In this document: positions 25,369-33,212 of the stretch, piece by piece
Numbering within the stretch: position 1 is the first letter of the stretch
Layout of the letters: every line of letters starts with the position of its first letter
Source of the DNA: VRUB01 sp046758085
GTDB lineage: Bacteria > Pseudomonadota > Gammaproteobacteria > Acidiferrobacterales > SPGG2
Length of the DNA stretch: 38,568 nt
Reading direction: 5' to 3'
NCBI GenBank assembly: GCA_046758085.1
Contig: JBHHZP010000012.1
Location: 1 to 38,568 of the forward strand
Program-made: the position numbers and the translations under genes
Notes under the pieces: model-generated
What the model was told of the DNA's origin: nothing
Seen by the model: the letters and a program-made list of their open reading frames with translations, nothing else
The model's database searches: none

Positions 25369-25953
25369 TTAAGTTAAGTCCCGCGCCAGCGAATCTCTGA
25401 CCTCCTTGGGCAACGGGTCGACCTGGTGCGTGTAGAGCTCATGCTCGATACCCACAGCAATGGCCGATCCGTGCTTGACTGCGATGCCCACTTCCGGGGT
25501 CAGCGCGAAACGCAGAAAATGGACCGACGAGGTCTTGTCTTCGGTCGCGCGCTCGAGGTCTTCGTCAGCAATGGCCCAGACACGATCAAACTCGTCCACC
25601 TTCACCCACACGCGGTTCTCGATTCCGATCAGCTTCGCCAGCGCTTGTGCTCGTTCGACCGGGTCATCAAATTCCATCATGAATGTCGCCTTCCAGTTGC
25701 GACCATCCGGTATCAGCGGGTTATAGATCGCCAGCTCTTCCTCGATGCCCACAGGCTCGAAAATCCGCTCTATTCGCAGCATCTCCTGCACCTGGTACTG
25801 CATGGTCAGGCGATCCTCGAAGTACAACCGCGCGTGCGGCCCGAGCTGCACCTGGCGCCACTTCTTGTGAGCCATCACCTGGGCCCGGAACGGAGTCCGA
25901 GCCTTGGCGTAGTTTTCAAGCGAAAGAAGGTCCTCGCGTTTTAACTTTTCCAT
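25369..25953 (-). CDS. DUF3501 family protein
   Basis: A conserved protein of unknown function. The 194 residues start MEKLKREDLLSLENYAKAR and include the family-like segments FRAQVMAHKKWRQVQLG, FEDRLTMQYQVQEMLRIERIF and EEELAIYNPLIPDGRNW. It has no signal peptide, membrane segment or Cys motif. It is the third gene of a cassette with rubrerythrin and a CCG-type Fe-S protein, a grouping I recall from other proteobacteria. The context suggests a role in peroxide or redox defence or in electron transfer to the rubrerythrin. ATG 25953 is chosen, with GGAAGT just upstream; a start at 26001 would add 16 unlike residues. It lies 59 bases after the Fe-S gene. Confidence 0.83.
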   Translation of the reverse strand: MEKLKREDLLSLENYAKARTPFRAQVMAHKKWRQVQLGPHARLYFEDRLTMQYQVQEMLRIERIFEPVGIEEELAIYNPLIPDGRNWKATFMMEFDDPVERAQALAKLIGIENRVWVKVDEFDRVWAIADEDLERATEDKTSSVHFLRFALTPEVGIAVKHGSAIAVGIEHELYTHQVDPLPKEVRDSLARDLT

Positions 25954-26012
25954 ACTTCCATCACTCTTTGGATTCCAAAATCTCCATATAGCTAACCGCA
26001 TGCCTCTTATAT

Positions 26013-27365
26013 CTAGATACCGTAGGCATGGCGCAACAGTGTCAGCGGATGCTCAGGCGGTTTTGCGTCTTTCAACCCGTTTTCGATCTGGTGGCCAGCC
26101 ATGGGGCAGTCACTTGTGTAGTGGTCTGCTCGGGATTTTTCTACCCTGCTCACGACCGCACGGCCGATCTTCATTGATATGTCATGGTATTCGCTTTTCA
26201 CGGCATACGTACCATCATGGCCTGAACAACGCTCGATGGGTTCCACCGTGGTTTGCGGTATGAGCTCCAAGACCTCCCTGGTCTTCAGCCCGATGTTCTG
26301 CACCCGCAGGTGACATGCGACATGATAAGATACCTTTCCTAACGGGTTCTTGAAATCCTGATTCAATCTGCCTTCCTTGTGGCGCAACACGAGATATTCG
26401 AACGGGTCATAGATCGCGTTTCTCACTTTGATGACCTGCGGGTCGTCGGGAAATATCAATGGCAGCTCTTGCTTGAACATGAGAACGCACGAGGGTATGG
26501 GCGCGACGATGTCCCACCCTTTAGCGACCCACCTGGCTAGCTCGGGAATGTTGGCGTCCTTGGCTCGGGTAATCGCTTCCAGGTCGCCAAGTTCCAACTT
26601 TGGCATACCGCAGCAGCGCTCCCTATCGGGGAGCCTCACGCCAATACCGTTGTGCTGGAAGATGGCGATCAGGTCTTCGCCGAGCTGTGGTTCATTGTAG
26701 TTGCCATAACACGTTGCAAACAAAACGGCGCGTCCGTGTGTGGGTCCGGCTGGATGTGCCTGAATCGTCTCATCGATCAGGCCCGGTGCGCGCTTGCGCA
26801 GTGTCCGACTATGATACCTCGGCACCGCCGCCTCGGGGTGAATGCCCAGGGTCTTGTCCATCAGCTCGCGCACAGCCGGACTCGCGTTGGCGGCGTTGAC
26901 CGCCTGCACCACGACCGGAATGCCCGCCAGTGTGCCTACCACATCTGTCGAGGTAAGCAGTTTGTCGCGTTTTCTGATGTCGCCCTTGCGAAACTTGACT
27001 GCCTTAGCGCGCAACATCAACTTGGGGAAGTCCACATTCCAAGGATGCGGTGGCACATATGGGCATTTGGTCATGAAGCACATGTCACACAAATAGCAAT
27101 GATCGACGACATCCCAATAGGTCTTCTTATCCACACCATCAAGCTCCATGGTGTCGGACTCATCGATAGCATCGAAAAGGGTTGGAAAGGCGTTACACAG
27201 GCTGAAGCAGCGCCGGCAACCGTGGCAGACATCGAACACCCGCTCGAGCTCCTTGAGCAGGTTGTCCTCACGGTAGAACTCGGGATTCTTCCAGTCGAGC
27301 GCATGACGTTTGGGCGCCTCCAGGCTCCCTTCGCGCTGCCCTTCTTGATTAGTACGAGTCACCAT
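26013..27365 (-). CDS. Fe-S oxidoreductase with heterodisulfide-reductase-like CCG domains (GlpC-like)
   Basis: Predicted cytoplasmic electron-transfer protein of 450 residues. The N-terminal part has two ferredoxin-type clusters: Cys47, Cys50, Cys53 and Cys57 (CX2CX2CX3C), then Cys90, Cys93, Cys96 and Cys101 (CX2CX2CX4CP, in YLCDMCFMTKCPYVPPHPW). Two C-terminal cysteine-rich CCG modules follow. The first is canonical (ATCYGNYNEP, then RERCCGMPKLELGD). The second reads RCSGHDGTY and later TSDCPMAGHQIE, where GlpC has CCG and DCETCKWQIE, so several ligands differ. The ATG at 27365 is chosen over TTG 27383. It lies between rubrerythrin and DUF3501. Partner and substrate are unknown; donation of electrons to the diiron rubrerythrin is an inference. 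Confidence 0.85.
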   Translation of the reverse strand: MVTRTNQEGQREGSLEAPKRHALDWKNPEFYREDNLLKELERVFDVCHGCRRCFSLCNAFPTLFDAIDESDTMELDGVDKKTYWDVVDHCYLCDMCFMTKCPYVPPHPWNVDFPKLMLRAKAVKFRKGDIRKRDKLLTSTDVVGTLAGIPVVVQAVNAANASPAVRELMDKTLGIHPEAAVPRYHSRTLRKRAPGLIDETIQAHPAGPTHGRAVLFATCYGNYNEPQLGEDLIAIFQHNGIGVRLPDRERCCGMPKLELGDLEAITRAKDANIPELARWVAKGWDIVAPIPSCVLMFKQELPLIFPDDPQVIKVRNAIYDPFEYLVLRHKEGRLNQDFKNPLGKVSYHVACHLRVQNIGLKTREVLELIPQTTVEPIERCSGHDGTYAVKSEYHDISMKIGRAVVSRVEKSRADHYTSDCPMAGHQIENGLKDAKPPEHPLTLLRHAYGI

Positions 27366-27440
27366 GACCGGCAATTTTTCCAATCAGATCTATTCGCAAA
27401 CGTACGCGGGGCCGGGTTTTACTGGCCCCGATATCGCACG

Positions 27441-27609
27441 AACGCACCGCCAAGATCGCAGAGAAATCCCCAAAAACTTCGAACGCCGAGGCGTCAGCAA
27501 CGGTACCAGGATGTACTGTTTGCGGACCTAACGATGGAAAGATGCCGAGGATTTGACCTAGAAACCGGTCATATTTAGTATTCTTTGCGCCTTAGTGTCT
27601 TTGCGTTAG
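27441..27609. repeat. Degenerate inverted repeat downstream of rubrerythrin
   Basis: The 289-base gap between the rubrerythrin stop and the Fe-S gene start holds no gene. AACGCACCGCCAAGATCGCA (27441-27460, continuing GAGAA) is similar to the reverse complement of 27581-27609 (TTCTTTGCGCC, then TGTCTTTGCGTTAGG). Such CTTTGCG-type strings are common in intergenic repeats of proteobacteria, which is knowledge from memory. The arms are about 120 bases apart. It could affect how much transcript passes from rubrerythrin into the Fe-S gene. Confidence 0.3.
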
Positions 27610-27654
27610 GTGTGTCGTGTGCTTCGCGCTCTACGCTGAACTGTTCGGGTTAGA

Positions 27655-28071
27655 TCAGTCGAGGGCGTCTAATGCCTTCTGAAAACGATTTGCGTGCGAG
27701 CGTTCCGCCTTGGCCAGCGTCTCAAACCAGTCGGCGATTTCGTCGAAACCCTCCTCGCGCGCCGCTTTGGCCATCCCCGGATACATGTCGGTGTACTCGT
27801 GGGTCTCGCCGGCGATTGCAGCCTTCAAGTTGTCCGCTGTGCCACCGATCGGCAGGCCCGTGGCCGGGTCGCCCACCTGCTCCAGGTATTCCAGATGGCC
27901 GTGGGCGTGGCCAGTTTCGCCCTCGGCGGTCGAGCGGAACACCGCCGATACGTCGTTGTAGCCTTCTACGTCCGCCTTCGAGGCGAAGTAGAGATAGCGC
28001 CGGTTGGCCTGCGACTCTCCCGCGAAGGCATCTTTCAGGTTCTGCTCGGTCTTGCTGCCTTTGAGTTCCAT
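27655..28071 (-). CDS. Rubrerythrin-type diiron protein lacking a rubredoxin domain
   Basis: Small four-helix diiron protein, probably a peroxidase. The 138 residues hold the expected ligands: Glu19 (AFAGESQANRRYLYF), the ExxH pair Glu52/His55 (ETGHAHGH), Glu89 (AAIAGETHEY) and the ExxH pair Glu123/His126 (ERSHANRF). There is no C-terminal CXXC rubredoxin module, so electrons must come from a separate protein; the adjacent Fe-S oxidoreductase is a candidate. ATG 28071 has a strong AGGAG eight bases upstream, and a longer frame to 28101 is rejected. It is the first gene of the cassette and has a perfect dyad 55-73 bases upstream of its start. Confidence 0.92.
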   Translation of the reverse strand: MELKGSKTEQNLKDAFAGESQANRRYLYFASKADVEGYNDVSAVFRSTAEGETGHAHGHLEYLEQVGDPATGLPIGGTADNLKAAIAGETHEYTDMYPGMAKAAREEGFDEIADWFETLAKAERSHANRFQKALDALD

Positions 28072-28125
28072 AATAACGCTCCTAATACAAGTTGTTGACA
28101 AATAAAGCTAAATCGCACTGCTTGA

Positions 28126-28144
28126 ATTTAGAACAATTCTAAAT
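28126..28144. promoter_or_regulatory. Perfect 19-bp dyad, candidate Fur/PerR-type operator of the rubrerythrin cassette
   Basis: ATTTAGAA, a three-base centre CAA, and TTCTAAAT form a perfect inverted repeat centred 64 bases upstream of the rubrerythrin ATG. Read as a 7-1-7 site, TTAGAAC-A-ATTCTAA closely resembles the layout of PerR boxes (TTATAAT-N-ATTATAA). PerR control of rubrerythrin is established in several bacteria. The regulator assignment here is inference. The only other gene start nearby is pilB, about 230 bases away on the other side. Confidence 0.5.
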
Positions 28145-28206
28145 CTAGCCGTGATCGATGTCAATTACCCGTGCCGCTCCATCACCCCGGCATGCACCGG
28201 CGCGGT

Positions 28207-28232
28207 CAACGTGCGGCCCCGAGGGCACGTTG
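28207..28232. other. Perfect 8-bp stem-loop between rubrerythrin and pilB
   Basis: CAACGTGC at 28207-28214 pairs with GCACGTTG at 28225-28232 around a ten-base loop. It lies in the 302-base divergent gap 28072-28373. The rest of this gap holds the operator-like dyad but no gene, and I see no clear pilB promoter. No T-run follows, so it is not a typical terminator. Confidence 0.35.
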
Positions 28233-28373
28233 GTGCGATCAGGTGGGGACTCCAAAAATGATTTGGCGAAGCCAGGTATCTCAACTAATATCTAACAAGG
28301 TGGGCGCGGCGGTTGCGCATAACTGCCGTTGACCACGCTTACAAATGCAAAATCCTATTCAAATCAATTAACT

Positions 28374-30083
28374 ATGGCAACCCCGAACACGGCAACAAGC
28401 ATAGGCGGACTGGCGTTGCGGCTGGTGCGCGATAACTTGCTCAGCACAAGCGACGCCGAGCGCATTCAGTCCGAAGCCACCACGCAAAAGGTCCCGTTCG
28501 TCACCCAACTGGTTCAAAGCAAGAAGCTTGACAGCGCCACGGTGGCCAAGGTCGCTTCAGACGAGTTCGGCGTTCCGCTTTTTGACATCGCCGCACTGGA
28601 TCTGGAGATCACCCCAATCCAGCTGGTGAGCGAAAAGATTATTAATCGTCATCGGGTGTTGCCGCTGTACAAGCGCGGGACGCGGTTGTTCGTCGCCATC
28701 GCCGATCCGACCAACATACAAGCCCTCGACGAGGTCAAGTTCCACACCGGTCTGGGCACAGAGCCGATCCTGGTCGAAGAAGCCAAGCTCGCGCTCGCCA
28801 TCGACAAAGTGCTCGAAGCCGCAGACACCAGTCTCAGCGATCTCGCGGCCGATGATAGCCTCGACCTGGAGATCATCAACGAAGAAGAAAAAGGCGACAG
28901 CAGTGACGAGGAAGGCGTGAACGACACGCCCATCGTCAAGTTCGTCAACAAGGTACTGCTCGACGCCATCAACCGCGGTGCCTCCGATATTCACGTTGAA
29001 CCGTATGAAAAAACCTACCGCGTGCGCTACCGTCAGGATGGCGTCTTGCACGAGGTAGCATCACCACCGCTTGCCTTGGCCGGGCGTATCGCCGCACGTC
29101 TGAAGATTCTCTCCCGGCTGGACATCGCGGAGCGCCGCGTCCCGCAGGACGGGCGCATCAAGATGCGCATTTCGCGCAACCGTGCTATCGACTTTCGTGT
29201 CAGCACGCTGCCCACACTTTACGGTGAGAAGATCGTGTTGCGTATTCTTGACCCCACTTCCGCGACCCTCGGGGTGGAAAAGCTGGGCTTCGAGGAATAT
29301 CAGAAAGACATGTTCCTGGACGCGATCGCCCGCCCCCAGGGGATGGTGCTGGCCACCGGACCGACCGGCAGTGGTAAGACGGTCACGCTTTACACGGCAT
29401 TGAATATTCTAAACACGGCCGACCGCAACATCTCTACTGCCGAAGATCCGGTCGAAATAAACGTGGGCGGGATTAATCAGGTCCACATCAATGAGAAGGC
29501 CAATCTGACGTTTGCCTCGGCGCTGCGCGCCTTTCTACGCCAGGACCCGGACATCATCATGGTTGGTGAGATTCGTGACCTCGAGACGGCGGAAATCGGC
29601 ATTAAGGCGGCCCAAACGGGCCACCTCGTGCTCTCGACCCTGCACACCAACGACGCGCCCGCTACACTGACCCGGCTCGTTAACATGGGCGTGGCCCCGT
29701 TTAACATCGCCTCTGCGGTGCACCTCATTATCGCCCAGCGCCTCGCGCGGCGATTATGCGAGGGTTGCAAGAAAGCGATAGAGGTGCCCGAGAACGCACT
29801 GCTGAAGGCCGGTTTCAAGAAAGAAGAGCTCGGTGACCTGAGCCTGTATGCGCCGGTCGGTTGCGACGCGTGCAGTGAAGGATACAAGGGCCGGGTCGGC
29901 ATCTATCAGGTGATGCCAATCTCCGAGGCCACGGGCCATATCATCATGCGCGGCGGCAATCAGTTGGACATCGAGAAGCAGGCCCGGGAAGAAGGCGTTT
30001 TCGATCTGCGCACAGCCGCGCTGCACAAGGCCAGCCAGGGAATCACCAGTCTGGCCGAGGTTGAACGGATAACGAGTCAATAG
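28374..30083 (+). CDS. pilB: Type IV pilus extension ATPase
   Basis: Hexameric ATPase that drives pilus assembly from the cytoplasmic face. The 569-residue protein has an N-terminal MshEN/GSPII_E_N region (about 10-150), a Walker A GPTGSGKT near 329-336, an Asp box, Walker B DPDIIMVGEIRD near 390 and a His box TLHTND. A zinc tetracysteine is present (CEGC near 462 and CDAC near 498), typical of PilB but not PilT. ATG 28374 (MATPNTATSIGG) is chosen; TTG 28329 would add 15 residues. It is followed two bases later by pilC. No pilA pilin gene lies upstream, where pseudomonads have one. Confidence 0.95.
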   Translation: MATPNTATSIGGLALRLVRDNLLSTSDAERIQSEATTQKVPFVTQLVQSKKLDSATVAKVASDEFGVPLFDIAALDLEITPIQLVSEKIINRHRVLPLYKRGTRLFVAIADPTNIQALDEVKFHTGLGTEPILVEEAKLALAIDKVLEAADTSLSDLAADDSLDLEIINEEEKGDSSDEEGVNDTPIVKFVNKVLLDAINRGASDIHVEPYEKTYRVRYRQDGVLHEVASPPLALAGRIAARLKILSRLDIAERRVPQDGRIKMRISRNRAIDFRVSTLPTLYGEKIVLRILDPTSATLGVEKLGFEEYQKDMFLDAIARPQGMVLATGPTGSGKTVTLYTALNILNTADRNISTAEDPVEINVGGINQVHINEKANLTFASALRAFLRQDPDIIMVGEIRDLETAEIGIKAAQTGHLVLSTLHTNDAPATLTRLVNMGVAPFNIASAVHLIIAQRLARRLCEGCKKAIEVPENALLKAGFKKEELGDLSLYAPVGCDACSEGYKGRVGIYQVMPISEATGHIIMRGGNQLDIEKQAREEGVFDLRTAALHKASQGITSLAEVERITSQ

Positions 30084-30085
30084 CT

Positions 30086-31312
30086 ATGGCACAGGCAGCA
30101 GCAAAAAAACCCAAGCTCGACACATTTACATGGGAAGGTGTCGACCGGAAAGGGAAGAGACTCAAGGGTGAGATGGATGCCGCGAGCGTGGCATTCGTTA
30201 ACGCGATGCTTCGTCGCCAGGGTATCAACCCTGTAAAGGTGGGCAAGCGAAGCAAGCCCCTTTTCAGCCTCAAGAAAAAAATAACGCCCAAGGACGTGTC
30301 GGTGTTCACGCGCCAGCTCGCGACCATGCTGAACGCGGGTATTCCCGTTGCGCAAGCCTTTGATATCGTTGGGAAAGGGCACGAGAACCCGAGCATGTGC
30401 GAGCTTGTCAATAACATCAGGCAAGATATCGAGTCGGGCACCAATATGACCGAGGCGCTCGGCAAGCACCCGTTATACTTCGATGAGCTCTACTGCAACC
30501 TCATCGCCGCCGGTGAGCAGGCCGGTATCCTCGATACCATCCTGGACAAGCTTGCCACCTACAAGGAAAAGATCGAGTCGATCAAAAGCAAGATCAAGTC
30601 GGCGCTCTTTTACCCGACCGCGGTGATCGTGGTGGCCTTCATCATCACCGCAGTCTTGATGATCTTTGTGATTCCGCAGTTTGCGGCCCTGTTTCGGGGT
30701 TTCGGCGCTGACCTTCCGGCATTGACGAAATTCGTGATGGACTTGTCCGGCGCCTTTACCGAATGGTGGTGGGCGATCTTCGGTGGCATTATCGGCACCG
30801 TCGTCGTGTTCTCCTACAGCTACAAGCGCAACCTCAAAATGCAACACTTAATGGATCGTGTGCTGCTGCGTGTGCCGATCATCGGGGAGATCATCAGAAA
30901 AGCGACGATTGCGCGTTTTTCGCGCACGCTCGCCACGATGTTCGCCGCCGGTGTTCCGCTTGTCGAGGCACTCGACTCCGTCGCTGGCGCCTCCGGCAAC
31001 CGTGTTTACTTCGAAGGCACGATGGCCATTAAGGCGGACGTCACTACCGGCACGCAGCTGCAATCGGCCATGGGCTCCACGGAGCTCTTTCCCAACATGG
31101 TGGTGCAGATGGTCGCCATTGGTGAAGAGTCGGGTGAGCTCGATTCCATGCTGAGTAAGGTGGCGGATATTTACGAGCAAGAGGTGGATGACGCCGTCGC
31201 CGGTCTCAGCAGCCTGCTCGAACCCATCATCATGGTTTTTCTAGGCGTAGTCATCGGCGGCCTGGTGGTTGCCATGTACTTGCCGATCTTCAAGATCGCC
31301 GCCGCAATCTAG
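30086..31312 (+). CDS. pilC: Type IV pilus inner-membrane platform protein
   Basis: Polytopic platform protein that couples the PilB motor to pilin assembly. The 408 residues hold two T2SSF domains (about 70-195 and 275-398). Hydrophobic helices lie near 170-195 (VIVVAFIITAVLMIFVIPQF), 215-240 and at the C-terminus (PIIMVFLGVVIGGLVVAMYL). The N-terminus has the typical TFTWEGVDRKGKRLKGEM. Family motifs FTRQLATMLNAGIP and FSRTLATMFAAGVPLVEAL are visible at matching positions of the two halves. Two bases separate it from pilB. Confidence 0.95.
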   Translation: MAQAAAKKPKLDTFTWEGVDRKGKRLKGEMDAASVAFVNAMLRRQGINPVKVGKRSKPLFSLKKKITPKDVSVFTRQLATMLNAGIPVAQAFDIVGKGHENPSMCELVNNIRQDIESGTNMTEALGKHPLYFDELYCNLIAAGEQAGILDTILDKLATYKEKIESIKSKIKSALFYPTAVIVVAFIITAVLMIFVIPQFAALFRGFGADLPALTKFVMDLSGAFTEWWWAIFGGIIGTVVVFSYSYKRNLKMQHLMDRVLLRVPIIGEIIRKATIARFSRTLATMFAAGVPLVEALDSVAGASGNRVYFEGTMAIKADVTTGTQLQSAMGSTELFPNMVVQMVAIGEESGELDSMLSKVADIYEQEVDDAVAGLSSLLEPIIMVFLGVVIGGLVVAMYLPIFKIAAAI

Positions 31313-31365
31313 TGTACCTGCTCGTTGTTGATCCGACGTTCTAGCAGGGCACGAAACCACAGTTC

Positions 31366-32259
31366 ATGACGTCCATCACGCTATGGCTCGATAGCAATGC
31401 GCTGCTGCTGTGGGGTGCGACAGGCGTGCTGGGGCTCATTGTCGGCAGCTTCCTGAATGTGGTGGTCTACCGCTTGCCGATAATGTTGCAGCGACAATGG
31501 GTGCGCCAGTGCCGCGAGCTCAGCACGGATGATGCCGTCCACGATCGAAAGGAAGAGGCAACTTTTAATCTCATTATCCCCAGCTCGCGTTGTCCGCATT
31601 GCAGTGCATCCATTAATGCCTTGCAGAACATCCCGGTGATCAGTTTTCTCTGGTTAAGAGGAAAATGTGCCGCCTGCGGTCAAGCCATATCGCCACGCTA
31701 CCCCATTGTTGAGCTGGTCACCGCCATATTGTCTGTCATGGTCGTGTGGCATTTCGGACCAACGGGCGCGGGCCTGGCAGCTCTGGGCCTGACCTGGGCC
31801 TTGATTGCGCTCGCCGCCATCGACATGGACCACCAGATCCTGCCGGATGCCATTACCTTGCCACTTATTTGGGCCGGGCTGATCGTAAACCTGTATCCGG
31901 ACCCCGTGTTCGCACCGCTGGAAAGCGCGGTAATCGGCGCGGTGGCCGGCTACTTGTCGCTCTGGCTGGTGTTCCACGTATTCAAGCTGCTCACCGGCAA
32001 GGAAGGCATGGGTTATGGGGACTTCAAGCTCTTTGCCGCTTTCGGGGCTTGGCTCGGCTGGCAGAGTCTGCCGTTGATTATTCTGCTCGCTTCCGTGGTT
32101 GGCGCCATCATCGGCATCGTAGCCATCATCGCGCTCGGCCGCGATCGGCGCTTGCCCATCCCCTTTGGGCCTTTTCTGTGCGTGGCCGCGTGGATCGCCT
32201 TGCTCTGGGGTGATGACATTACGCGGTTTTACCTGCAGTTGGCGCGAGTAACGGCCTGA
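31366..32259 (+). CDS. pilD: Type IV prepilin peptidase / N-methyltransferase
   Basis: Inner-membrane aspartyl protease that cleaves prepilin leaders and methylates the new N-terminus. The 297-residue protein starts with a helix ending in GSFLNVVVYRLP. It has the zinc-type cysteine pairs CPHC and CAAC in the cytoplasmic loop, and about seven hydrophobic segments. The catalytic Asp residues lie in AAIDMDHQILPD (near 152) and the GxGD motif GYGDFKLFAAFGAWLGW (near 216). It follows pilC by 53 bases and precedes coaE by 24, the standard pilBCD-coaE order. Confidence 0.95.
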   Translation: MTSITLWLDSNALLLWGATGVLGLIVGSFLNVVVYRLPIMLQRQWVRQCRELSTDDAVHDRKEEATFNLIIPSSRCPHCSASINALQNIPVISFLWLRGKCAACGQAISPRYPIVELVTAILSVMVVWHFGPTGAGLAALGLTWALIALAAIDMDHQILPDAITLPLIWAGLIVNLYPDPVFAPLESAVIGAVAGYLSLWLVFHVFKLLTGKEGMGYGDFKLFAAFGAWLGWQSLPLIILLASVVGAIIGIVAIIALGRDRRLPIPFGPFLCVAAWIALLWGDDITRFYLQLARVTA

Positions 32260-32283
32260 GCCTGCCTGTGACCGCCTGAGGGC

Positions 32284-32892
32284 ATGTTACGCATCGGTCT
32301 CACGGGAGGTATCGGTAGCGGCAAATCCTCGGCAGCCGCCATGTTCGCCAGTCGTGGCGTGCCGGTGATCGATGCCGATGAGATCGCAAAGCAGCTGGTC
32401 GCCCCCGGACAACCCGCCTACGATCGGATCATCCAATGCTTCGGCAAGGAAATCGTAGATTCCGACGGGTTTATTGACCGGGGGCGCCTGCGGCGGCATG
32501 TGTTCGACGATCCGGCTTCACGCCGTGAGCTCGAGGCGATCCTGCATCCTCGCGTGCGCCAGGAGATCCAGCGGCAACTACGGGCTGTGCGTGCGCCTTA
32601 CTGTGTGATCGTGATTCCCCTCCTTTTTGAAGCCAATCAGCAAGATCTGGTCGACCGTATACTAGTCATCGATGCGGCCGAAGATACACAGGTGCAGCGT
32701 GTGGTCGCGCGCAGCAGTCTTGCTGAAGACGAGATTCGCAAGATCATCGCCGCGCAGCTCGGCCGCAATGTACGCCTGCGCCAGGCGCACGACGTGATCA
32801 CGAACGAGGGGGGCCTCGAGCAGCTCGAGGAGCGGGTAAACGCGCTTCACACGCGCTACCTGGACCTTGCACGGGAACAACGTGAACAATAA
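32284..32892 (+). CDS. coaE: Dephospho-CoA kinase
   Basis: Final enzyme of coenzyme A synthesis, phosphorylating the ribose 3'-hydroxyl of dephospho-CoA. The 202 residues start MLRIGLTGGIGSGKSSAA with the P-loop near residues 8-16. They continue with IDADEIAKQLVAPGQPA, the lid-region HPRVRQEI segment and VIPLLFEANQQDLVD. Length is normal (206 in E. coli). It ends the pilBCD-coaE unit. zapD and yacG, which often follow, are not present; a palindromic repeat occupies the space instead. Confidence 0.95.
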   Translation: MLRIGLTGGIGSGKSSAAAMFASRGVPVIDADEIAKQLVAPGQPAYDRIIQCFGKEIVDSDGFIDRGRLRRHVFDDPASRRELEAILHPRVRQEIQRQLRAVRAPYCVIVIPLLFEANQQDLVDRILVIDAAEDTQVQRVVARSSLAEDEIRKIIAAQLGRNVRLRQAHDVITNEGGLEQLEERVNALHTRYLDLAREQREQ

Positions 32893-32941
32893 GCGCCGTG
32901 AGTAAAACGCAGAGCACTGAGGAAATGTGACTGCGCGCATC

Positions 32942-33150
32942 GCTGTCCCACAAATTCCGGCCTGAAACGCTGAAACTCGCCAGGACAAAGATGCCTTAGG
33001 AATCGACTACGCTCGAGAGACACGGATCGCCCCTTGGTATCCGAGACCGTTGCCAGCAGGGATGCTGGCACCGAGCCTACAGGGATGTATTAGCGGCGTG
33101 TCTCGGAAACCAAGGGGCGATCCGTGTGTCGGGTGGTTGTGGGACAGCAG
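32942..33150. repeat. Copy B of the intergenic repeat: long palindrome between convergent genes
   Basis: The 320-base gap between coaE and the Nudix-ThiE gene holds no gene. Bases 33021-33047 are the reverse complement of 33100-33126 with one mismatch in 27. An outer pair GCTGTCCCACA (32942-32952) and TGTGGGACAGC (33138-33148) is perfect. The central part contains a small hairpin GCCAGCA..TGCTGGC (33052-33069). Bases 33041-33081 match the reverse complement of 35465-35505 at 40 of 41 positions, and 33101-33150 match 35500-35549 directly at about 44 of 50. The structure could act as a bidirectional transcription barrier for the two converging genes. Confidence 0.7.
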
Positions 33151-33212
33151 TGGACTGCACGGCAAATACCTCAGCGCAGCGCCGTGATATCCGTGTGGCT
33201 TGCAATATTTTT

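Noticed and set aside
26652..27578. 308-codon plus-strand frame opposite the Fe-S oxidoreductase
   Set aside because: The minus-strand protein has complete cysteine cluster motifs; the antisense frame has none.
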